Below, piece by piece: positions 1 to 5,134 of a stretch of DNA of 5,595 nt; position 1 is the first letter of the stretch, and each line of letters starts with the position of its first letter. Source of the DNA: an uncultured Ignavibacteria bacterium (GTDB lineage: Bacteria > Bacteroidota > Ignavibacteria > SZUA-365). Under the pieces are notes generated by a model that made no database searches, was not told the DNA's origin, and saw nothing but the letters and a program-made list of their open reading frames with translations. The stretch spans positions 1 to 5,595 of the forward strand of contig CAJXSA010000266.1 in NCBI GenBank assembly GCA_913060595.1, given 5' to 3'. The position numbers and the translations under genes were made by a program.

Positions 1-118
1 CAGCGGCTACGAACCCGCCGACGGCCTCAGCTTCGAAATCTACCACAACGACCACCGCGAACACCCCGAAGGGAAGCATATCGTCGACATCTGTATCCCG
101 GTGAAACCGATGCAGTAA
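1..118 (+). CDS. C-terminal end of a GyrI-like / AraC-type effector-binding domain protein (5' partial)
   Basis: Only the last 38 codons are present, read from base 2 and ending with TAA at 116-118. The residues run through LSFEIYHND, then HPEGKHIVDICIPVKPMQ. The pattern of an aromatic-rich strand with E-I-Y, a short loop holding Asp and Pro, and a final strand ending in I-P-V-K is the usual finish of the GyrI-like small-molecule-binding domain. That fold occurs in SbmC/GyrI and fused behind AraC- or MerR-type DNA-binding domains. From the family, the domain binds a small hydrophobic or cationic ligand. Whether this protein also has an HTH cannot be known, because everything upstream lies outside the window. 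It converges on the metallophosphoesterase gene, with a hairpin between the two stops. Confidence 0.72.
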   Translation, partial: SGYEPADGLSFEIYHNDHREHPEGKHIVDICIPVKPMQ

Positions 119-165
119 TCGTATCGCTTTCCGAGTGATGGTACAACGCCGCGGCGTATAAAGAA

Positions 166-195
166 ACACCCCCGCAGATGGTACTGCGGGGGTGT
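166..195. terminator. Strong hairpin between convergent genes, probable bidirectional terminator
   Basis: The arms at 166-176 (ACACCCCCGCA) and 185-195 are perfectly complementary over 11 bp, around the 8-nt loop at 177-184. On the minus strand the hairpin is followed by TTCTTTAT, a broken T tract, so it best serves the metallophosphoesterase gene whose stop is at 246-248. No T run follows on the plus strand. It sits about 48 bp after the GyrI-like stop and about 50 bp after the metallophosphoesterase stop. A 12-bp perfect palindrome (ACGCCGCGGCGT, 146-157) lies next to it and could form a second small stem. Confidence 0.7.
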
Positions 196-245
196 GACGT
201 TCAGAGCCGATACGTGGCACCAGTCCGGTGCATTCGATATAACCG

Positions 246-1574
246 TCAGAGCGTGACGGTGAGGACGTTATCCGCCGGCGGCAGGTCGGTGCGCATCGAG
301 GTGATGAGCTGCGCCAGTAGGGAAGCCGTCGGGTCTCCAAGACTGTTGAGCATCATCACGGCCTGCTCGGAGGCGGTGTCCATCTCCTCGTCACCGGCGT
401 AGTTGGCGACGTAGGCGGCGGCGACTACCGGTGCGACCTGGCCAGCCAGTTCTTCGGGCACGCCGAAGTCGTTCACGAGCATATAGGCCACGAGGTTTGT
501 CATGCCCGTGTTCAGATATTCCGTCGCGTACTGGGGGAAATTTCCGCCGGGAACGCTGACATTCGAGATCGTCCGCGTGTCCAGAATCAGACGGCCGTCC
601 TTGTAGAGAGTCGCCAGGCGCCACGGACAGGGCGCGCTCAGCGGGGAGCCGGTCGATACGTCATAGAGGGTGCTGCTGCCGTCGGTGTAGGACACCACGT
701 CGTTCGCGTGGAAGTGTCCTGTGAACAGGACTTTCATGCCCGCCTGCGCGAAGGACGACGCGCGCTGCTGCCAGTCGCTGACCACGTACTCGGCCGTCAC
801 CGGGAAACTGCTCTGGCCGGTGAAGTGCTCCACGAGCGCATGGTGCATCATGGCGACGACACGGATGTTCTGTGCCTTCGCCTGCTGCAGCTTCGCGACG
901 ACCCAGGAGGCCGTGGCTTCCGAGATGGATCCGTACGTGGGCGGCGTCTCTTCCCCGGTGTTGTAGACGCAGTCATCGATCGCGATCAGCCAGAGGTCCG
1001 ACTGCAGCTCGGCCACGTAACTGAGCGATGCGGGGTCGCGTTCCGTCGCCTCGCCGTAGCCGAACTCGTCGTAAATCTGTGCGAATTCCGCGGGCGTCAC
1101 GCCCGGAATGTTCTGCGCCGGATCGCCGTGAAAACTCTTCGCCACGGGATTGTTGATGTCGTGATTCCCCGGCACGACGAACACCTTCTTGCCGCTGCTC
1201 TCGAGCGACCGCAGAAAACCGGCCATCGCCTCGTGATTGTGTTTTTCGCCGTCTTTCGTGAGATCGCCCGGCACGAGCACCACCTCGGCATCGGTCGTCT
1301 TCACGGAGGCGAACAGCGAGGAAAGGATGTCGGCGTTTTCCGTCAGCAGTTTCGGGTCGGCAAACAGTCCCATCTGCCATTCCTGTCCCTCCATGCCCAG
1401 GGAAGGATCATAATAGTGCAGATCGGATATGACAGCCATGCGCAGTCCCGTATCCGCGGGCTCGATGACATTCTCGTCCTCCGAACAGGCGACGATGAGT
1501 GTCAGCAGGAAGATGGTGGCCAAAATGTGGCCAAGATAGCGTGTTGTTGCCGTGTACTTCGGTTCGCGTTTCAT
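246..1574 (-). CDS. Calcineurin-like metallophosphoesterase, predicted exported lipoprotein
   Basis: The 442-aa protein carries all five metal-binding motifs of the calcineurin-like phosphoesterase superfamily: DLH (D51, H53), GD (G103-D104), GNHD (136-139), the tandem HH (244-245) and GHFH (286-289). A dinuclear metal centre that hydrolyses phosphomono- or phosphodiesters is therefore expected; the substrate cannot be read from sequence. Residues 1-13 are basic, 14-29 hydrophobic, and IVAC ends at Cys30, a lipobox. The following residues SEDEN suggest an acidic surface-export signal. After about residue 335 there is a mostly helical C-terminal extension of unknown role. A start at 1628 is possible, but the ATG at 1574 is preferred: it has AAGGAG six bases upstream and places the signal peptide at the N terminus. 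It is divergent from the 1796 gene. The purple-acid-phosphatase/CpdA-like phosphoesterases are the nearest recognisable relatives. Confidence 0.93.
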   Translation of the reverse strand: MKREPKYTATTRYLGHILATIFLLTLIVACSEDENVIEPADTGLRMAVISDLHYYDPSLGMEGQEWQMGLFADPKLLTENADILSSLFASVKTTDAEVVLVPGDLTKDGEKHNHEAMAGFLRSLESSGKKVFVVPGNHDINNPVAKSFHGDPAQNIPGVTPAEFAQIYDEFGYGEATERDPASLSYVAELQSDLWLIAIDDCVYNTGEETPPTYGSISEATASWVVAKLQQAKAQNIRVVAMMHHALVEHFTGQSSFPVTAEYVVSDWQQRASSFAQAGMKVLFTGHFHANDVVSYTDGSSTLYDVSTGSPLSAPCPWRLATLYKDGRLILDTRTISNVSVPGGNFPQYATEYLNTGMTNLVAYMLVNDFGVPEELAGQVAPVVAAAYVANYAGDEEMDTASEQAVMMLNSLGDPTASLLAQLITSMRTDLPPADNVLTVTL

Positions 1575-1580
1575 GAGATG

Positions 1581-1586
1581 CTCCTT
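1581..1586 (-). promoter_or_regulatory. Shine-Dalgarno site of the metallophosphoesterase gene
   Basis: AAGGAG on the minus strand lies six bases before the ATG at 1572-1574. It is the clearest ribosome-binding site in the window. It decides the start against the upstream in-frame ATG codons at 1626-1628 and 1620-1622, which would bury the signal peptide behind 18 extra residues. Confidence 0.8.
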
Positions 1587-1636
1587 GACAATGATGAATG
1601 ATTCTGCACAAAGAACGCGCATTCGCACGCGCCGCT

Positions 1637-1744
1637 TGTCATCATTCTGTCATGGAAATGCAAAAGGGTGTATGACGACAGACTTCACGGACGGAGGTCG
1701 CGAACAGTCGACCGGTCATGTGAAATCATGACATCACCGTGACA
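1637..1744. promoter_or_regulatory. Divergent intergenic region with spaced TGTCAT/ATGACA half-sites (candidate operators)
   Basis: The 221-bp gap between the divergent starts at 1574 and 1796 holds two TGTCAT hexamers at 1637-1642 and 1648-1653, 11 bp apart. ATGACA (1728-1733) and GTGACA (1739-1744) lie in the opposite orientation, again 11 bp apart. A palindrome TCATG-N6-CATGA spans 1716-1731. Spacing of one helical turn is typical of regulator half-sites, so this may control one or both flanking genes. No convincing -10/-35 pair was found and the sites are short, so chance remains a real explanation. Confidence 0.3.
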
Positions 1745-1795
1745 ATCCACCGCCGGGATTTTGCTACCCTGTTTTCGCAATACATCGAGAGAGCT

Positions 1796-2332
1796 ATGTG
1801 GAAGAGAAGTGCCAGGATCGTCTGTACTTTCATCCTTCTGTGCAATGTGTCTGCTGCCCAACAACCCGTGGAGTTGGCCATGCACAGCGGCGAAGAGGTC
1901 GCAGGTCTGCTCGCTGCGGTGGGGGAGGACAGCATCAGGATTCTGCAGCGCGTCGAGGTGGATTTTCCCATGCGGCATGAGCGTGATATCCCGTTCAACT
2001 ACGCCCTCCGCGATGTGCTTTATGTCGATGTGACGATGAGCGTGGAAGGCGGACAACCGTTTTTCACGCGTCTCACAGGGACCGTCCTTGGGACCGCTGT
2101 GCTGGCATTCCTCGCAGCAGAGGCGTTGGGGAAGGATCCCGACGAAAGCTGGCCGTCGGACGGACAGGTGGTCGTGGGAGCAGTGGTTGCCGCTGTCAGT
2201 GGTGTGCTCGGATTGATATACACGATGAGCGCTCTCGTGCCCGACCCTGTCGAGCGCTACTGGATGAACGTGCCGGCGGATATCGAGGCACTGCGCGACC
2301 TTGCCGCTTCATATTCAGAGCCACGGGAATAA
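1796..2332 (+). CDS. Secreted/membrane protein of unknown function with signal peptide and two hydrophobic segments
   Basis: The 178-aa protein is not recognised. Residues 1-20 form a signal peptide: W-K-R, then a hydrophobic stretch to VSA, with cleavage near AAQ. Residues 25-50 read as two beta-strands around SGEEVAGLLAAVGEDSI, a pattern seen in small exported hypothetical proteins. Residues 93-111 and 124-147 are glycine- and alanine-rich hydrophobic segments that could form a membrane hairpin. The tail after 150 is charged. The ATG at 1739 is in frame but would put 19 non-hydrophobic residues before the signal, so 1796 is preferred; upstream there is only a weak purine-rich GAGAGAG. The next gene starts four bases after the stop, so the two are probably co-transcribed. 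A cell-envelope location is likely; no catalytic motif is visible. Confidence 0.75.
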   Translation: MWKRSARIVCTFILLCNVSAAQQPVELAMHSGEEVAGLLAAVGEDSIRILQRVEVDFPMRHERDIPFNYALRDVLYVDVTMSVEGGQPFFTRLTGTVLGTAVLAFLAAEALGKDPDESWPSDGQVVVGAVVAAVSGVLGLIYTMSALVPDPVERYWMNVPADIEALRDLAASYSEPRE

Positions 2333-2336
2333 GCAT

Positions 2337-2713
2337 ATGAAGTCAATGCACTGCCTTTTGATCATCATTATCGGTATGGCATGCGGGGGCTGCGCCGCGC
2401 AGGTCAACCTGGAGCCAACGGGGTACTTTCGCTGCAGTGGCAGTATATCGAATCCCATGGTATCAACCTGCAATTCAGCAACGGGATTGAGTTCTCGCCG
2501 GACCGCCTGTATTCCATAGCTCTGCTTGTTCCGTTGTATTTCGACGTTCCCTCACAGGGGGATATGGAATTCGCTGCAGGAATGGGGGTGGAACTTGTCC
2601 TGCATCCCACCGAGCGTCTGACACTGCGTCTCGGGAATCAGTGGCGTGATGGATTGGGGACATACGACATTGATGCAAGAAGGACGAGCGTCGCAGTGTT
2701 CTGGCAGTTTTAG
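2337..2713 (+). pseudogene. Small outer-membrane beta-barrel-like protein, split by a frameshift
   Basis: Two frames are needed to read this gene. The ATG at 2337 gives a clear signal peptide (MKSMHCLLIIIIGMACGG, then CAAQ), but this frame runs into a stop at 2517-2519 with unlikely residues after about codon 29. The next frame, open to TAG at 2711-2713, encodes amphipathic strands (LSLQWQYI, INLQFSNGIEF, LYSIALLVPLYFD, MEFAAGMGVELVLHP, LTLRLGNQW, TSVAVFWQF) and ends in Phe, as outer-membrane barrels do. Joining them by a -1 shift at GGGG (2420-2423) gives P-T-G-V-L-S-L and a 125-aa product. About six strands is few for a barrel, so an internal part may also be lost. One missing G, by mutation or sequencing error, explains the split; ribosomal slippage is less likely but possible. 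Confidence 0.65.
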
Positions 2714-2715
2714 GA

Positions 2716-2739
2716 CGGGAGACGGATCGTCGCATCCCG
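2716..2739. terminator. Hairpin between convergent genes, possible terminator
   Basis: The 29-bp gap between the stops at 2713 and 2743 is almost filled by a hairpin. CGGGA (2716-2720) pairs with TCCCG (2735-2739) and GACG (2721-2724) with CGTC (2728-2731), around the loop GAT with a 3-nt bulge. There is no T run on either side, so intrinsic termination would be weak. Its position between convergent stops is the main support. Confidence 0.4.
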
Positions 2740-2742
2740 GAT

Positions 2743-3990
2743 TTACTTCGTACGGTAGGTGAAGGGGTTCTCTCGCACGCGCTCGGCGAAGGCGGGACCG
2801 AGATCGGCGAGCGTGTTCCACCACACCCAGGCGTGGAAGAAGGGGGAGTCGAAGCGGTAGCCGGTGGGTGCGCTGCGCGGATGATCCGGCGCGGCGTCGG
2901 CGCGCTGCAGAATGCCCGCTTTCGTCAGGGCACGGACGGCATGGATCACGGCGCCGCTGCTGCCGAGTGCGTAGGCGCGGAGGACGTCGCGACTTGTCAG
3001 TCCGCTGGCCGCGGCGGCCACGGCGCGCAGCACGTTCTGCTGCAGCGCGGTCAGTCCGCGCCAGACGGAATGATACAGATCGTGCTCCTCGGCGACGATT
3101 TCCCGCATCGCGTCGGTGACGTCATCGGTGCCGAGGCGCTCTGCGCCCCGTTTTCGATCATGGCAGACGCGGGCGAGCTGCATGATGTCCCGCGTCCGCG
3201 GACCGGCCATGTCCACGATGTCCCGTCCGGCATCGCTTTCCGCTCCCGACGCGCGGAAGCGCCGGTCGATCCAGGCGGCGAGTTCGCCCGGGGGAATGGG
3301 GCCGAAACGCATTTTATCAACCATTTTGTAGAACGCTCCCGCCGAAGCGGTCATGCGCTCGATGAGGTGTTCCTGCGAACCGGACAGCACGTAGGCCAGG
3401 TGATGATGCCGCTGCATGGCGCCGCGCAGCTGCCATTCAATCTCTTCGCCGCCGAAGCGACGGATTTCCTGGAACTCGTCGAGCGCGATGCCGATGCAGA
3501 TTTTCCGCTTCCGCGCCATGGCGTTGAGCGCATCGAGCACGTCACCAATGGTCTGCCGCTGCCGTTCGGCGTCCCAGTCCCGCGCCTGCAGGTCCAGTCC
3601 CGGCAGTATCAGTCCCGTCGCCGGATCCGCCGTGAGGGAAACCGACAGTTTCAGCTTACTGACGAGATCGGTGATGAAGTCACGCAGGCTGCGTCCCAGC
3701 GCCGCACCCGCCGCACCGAGGATGCGGTTGCTCGCATCCGCCGCGCTCGAGGCGGTGGAGAGATCCGCGAAAAGGGCGTGTCCGCCGTCTCTGCGCACCG
3801 ATTCCAGCGCCCGCAGCAGCGCGGAGGTTTTTCCCATACGCCGCGGACCGTACATCATCAGCTTCGCCCCGGGATCGGTCAGCGCGGTCTCGAGACGCGC
3901 GACTTCATCCCGCCGGTCGGCGAATGCGTCGCCGCTCGCCACACCGTGAATGCGAAAGGGGTTCCGGTCGCTGCGTCGCTGCTTCGCCAT
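2743..3990 (-). CDS. Stand-alone P-loop ATPase, archaeal ATPase_2-like (AAA+/STAND relative), with C-terminal winged-helix-like region
   Basis: The 415-aa protein starts with the pattern typical of this family, NPFRIHGVASGDAFADRRDE (10-29), in which the F-x-x-R-x-x-E element precedes the nucleotide fold. The Walker A motif is GPRRMGKT (48-55). Walker B is IGIALDEF with D171 and E172. A sensor-like VLSGS (201-205) follows at the next strand. Residues 225-305 look like the helical lid, including a PRTRDIMQLA segment, and about 310-385 (LTALQQNVLRAVA onward) look like a winged helix. No nuclease, protease or transmembrane domain is attached, so this is probably a cytosolic nucleotide-driven switch. 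The family's cellular roles are largely unassigned. The start lacks a Shine-Dalgarno site but is the only sensible ATG. The gene lies 188 bp behind the HTH gene on the same strand and has its own AT-rich leader. Confidence 0.9.
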   Translation of the reverse strand: MAKQRRSDRNPFRIHGVASGDAFADRRDEVARLETALTDPGAKLMMYGPRRMGKTSALLRALESVRRDGGHALFADLSTASSAADASNRILGAAGAALGRSLRDFITDLVSKLKLSVSLTADPATGLILPGLDLQARDWDAERQRQTIGDVLDALNAMARKRKICIGIALDEFQEIRRFGGEEIEWQLRGAMQRHHHLAYVLSGSQEHLIERMTASAGAFYKMVDKMRFGPIPPGELAAWIDRRFRASGAESDAGRDIVDMAGPRTRDIMQLARVCHDRKRGAERLGTDDVTDAMREIVAEEHDLYHSVWRGLTALQQNVLRAVAAAASGLTSRDVLRAYALGSSGAVIHAVRALTKAGILQRADAAPDHPRSAPTGYRFDSPFFHAWVWWNTLADLGPAFAERVRENPFTYRTK

Positions 3991-4035
3991 GAGTCGTACC
4001 CGGGAATTGTGACGGCAATAATAACTGTAGTAATG

Positions 4036-4058
4036 CTAAGTTAGTAAATACTAAGTTA
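4036..4058 (+). repeat. Direct repeat CTAAGTTA x2 in AT-rich island
   Basis: Identical octamers lie at 4036-4043 and 4051-4058, 15 bp apart. Between and overlapping them is the inverted repeat TTAGTA-AA-TACTAA (4041-4054). A looser copy, TAACTGTAGTAA, lies just to the left at 4022-4033. They sit upstream of the ATPase gene and overlap its candidate promoter, so they may be an operator. Two or three short repeats are too few to call iterons. Confidence 0.5.
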
Positions 4059-4067
4059 AATGGCAAA
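4036..4067 (-). promoter_or_regulatory. Candidate Bacteroidota-type promoter of the ATPase gene
   Basis: On the minus strand TTTG (4067-4064) is followed after 20 bp by TAACTTAG (4043-4036). This resembles the Bacteroidota -33 TTTG and -7 TAnnTTTG pair with one mismatch at a fixed position of the -7 box. The start site would lie near 4029, about 40 nt before the ATG. The surrounding 50 bp are far more AT-rich than the rest of the window. A second TAACTTAG lies 15 bp upstream, so the same word may instead be a regulator site. Confidence 0.4.
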
Positions 4068-4100
4068 GAATATGCGTACATGGCTGCGTGGCATAGGGAA

Positions 4101-4130
4101 GCGCGGCGTGCGGTCCGGGACCGGCGCGCG
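4101..4130 (-). terminator. GC-rich hairpin downstream of the HTH gene, weak terminator candidate
   Basis: The core CGGTCC (4111-4116) and GGACCG (4118-4123) is palindromic. The outer GCGCG (4101-4105) can pair with CGCGC (4125-4129) across an asymmetric internal loop. It lies about 50 bp after the HTH stop, but on the minus strand it is followed only by TTCCCTAT, so support for termination is slight. Confidence 0.25.
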
Positions 4131-4178
4131 GTGGATCAGGATCGTTGCATTGTGATTGCGACCGGGGTGGCGTCGCGA

Positions 4179-5036
4179 TCAGATGAGTTTTTTCATCCGT
4201 TCGAGTTCGCTGACGGCATCGGTGAAGGTGTCGACGAGGCGCGCGAGCAGGGCGTCGAGGCGATCGGCGTCCACGGCGATGTAGCGGGGTTCGTCGTGGG
4301 GCGCGGCGGTGTCAGTGACGTGCTTCGGGGCGGGAGCGGGACGTGTCGCGGCCGCTGCGGTCTTTCTCGGGGCGCTGCCGTTTTTCTTGCGCGCAGGCAG
4401 CGCAACGCTCCCGGCGTCGAAATCTTTTCGCAGCGTCAGCAATGCGTCATGCACGCGCGCGGTGACGCTTTTCTGCCGGTCGTGCCGCAGGTTGCCGATG
4501 GTGATGGGATTGATGCCGGAGGTTTTCGCCACGGCGTTGGCACTCCACCCCGCTTCGAGCAGGGCGCTGAGCGCATCGCGGGTGCTGCGGAGGCGATCCG
4601 TCGCGGCCGCGGGCTCGTCGGTGTGCGACGCGGTGGCAGGAGTGCGAACCTCCTCCTCGGGAGCGGGCGCTACGTAGGAAGGACAGTGGAAGCGGAAGAA
4701 GGAGAAGGCGTAGAGATCGGGATTCTGCTGCAGCAGACTTTCGCGACGGATTTCCTGGAATTTCTTCTTCCCGGGAACGAAAAACAGGGCGTTGTCGGAA
4801 TGCTCGAAGGCCAGTCCGAGAAAATCAGGCCAGTGCAGCGTGATGTCGGAAAAACGGAAGCCGTTTTTCGGCGCCAGTCCGGGCAGCGTGATCGGATCGA
4901 TGGTCACCTCGCGTTTCCCGTAGAGATTCCGAGCGATCTCCGTCGCATCGAACGGAATGCCGGGAGGGGAGAGGACGAAGAGAACGAGGGATTTGCCGTA
5001 CTGCGGGTCGGAGAGGAAACTGATGGAAGTGGACAT
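4179..5036 (-). CDS. Putative DNA-binding protein: unknown N-terminal domain, lambda-repressor-like HTH, Ala/Pro linker, helical C terminus
   Basis: The 285-aa protein has four visible parts. Residues 1-120 form a compact alpha/beta-looking domain (SLVLFVLSPPG, LYGKREVTID, NALFFVPGKKKFQEIRRES, YAFSFFRFHCPSY) that I do not recognise. After an acidic, Ala/Thr-rich linker, residues 152-205 form a helix-turn-helix: LLEAGWSANAVAKTSGI, then NPITIGNLR as recognition helix, as in lambda-repressor-like or HTH_38-type regulators. Residues 210-250 are Lys/Ala/Pro-rich and disordered. Residues 252-285 (DADRLDALLARLVDTFTDAV onward) look like an amphipathic helix, perhaps for oligomerisation. The start at 5036 is chosen because the upstream extension to 5216 overlaps the sensor gene and has no protein-like character; no Shine-Dalgarno site is seen. 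It is followed on the same strand by the ATPase gene. Confidence 0.8.
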   Translation of the reverse strand: MSTSISFLSDPQYGKSLVLFVLSPPGIPFDATEIARNLYGKREVTIDPITLPGLAPKNGFRFSDITLHWPDFLGLAFEHSDNALFFVPGKKKFQEIRRESLLQQNPDLYAFSFFRFHCPSYVAPAPEEEVRTPATASHTDEPAAATDRLRSTRDALSALLEAGWSANAVAKTSGINPITIGNLRHDRQKSVTARVHDALLTLRKDFDAGSVALPARKKNGSAPRKTAAAATRPAPAPKHVTDTAAPHDEPRYIAVDADRLDALLARLVDTFTDAVSELERMKKLI

Positions 5037-5070
5037 GGGCGGCGGGCTTCGGTGATGTTTTCGTGCTGTA

Positions 5071-5078
5071 CAAACATA
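5071..5078 (-). promoter_or_regulatory. Candidate Bacteroidota -7 box upstream of the HTH gene
   Basis: TATGTTTG on the minus strand matches the TAnnTTTG consensus at every fixed position. It lies in the 98-bp gap behind the sensor gene, about 34 bp before the ATG at 5036. A good -33 element at the right distance is not seen; the nearest TTG (5095-5093) is only 14 bp away. One perfect octamer in a short gap is suggestive only. Confidence 0.4.
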
Positions 5079-5134
5079 CAAAGTTTGCGCGGCAATCCAT
5101 GTATCCTGGAAAGTATTTGCAGGGAGGTGGCCGG

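Noticed and set aside
178..402. 74-codon plus-strand frame starting inside the terminator hairpin
   Set aside because: It starts in the loop of the hairpin, has no ribosome-binding site and runs antisense to the 3' end of the phosphoesterase gene.
708..1601. 297-codon open frame on the plus strand opposite the phosphoesterase gene
   Set aside because: The minus strand encodes a complete motif set with lipobox and Shine-Dalgarno site; the plus translation is Arg/His/Val-rich with no domain.
1685..2056. 123-codon minus-strand frame overlapping the secreted-protein gene
   Set aside because: It is His/Asp-rich without motifs, while the plus strand has a signal peptide and hydrophobic segments over the same bases.
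2833..4044. 403-codon open frame on the plus strand opposite the ATPase gene
   Set aside because: The minus strand has Walker A and B in order; the plus frame is composition-driven and Arg/Gly-rich with no recognisable motif.
4021..4065. Short AT-rich repeats as CRISPR or replication iterons
   Set aside because: There are only two exact copies of 8 bp and one loose copy, with no spacers of unique sequence and no replication or Cas gene nearby.
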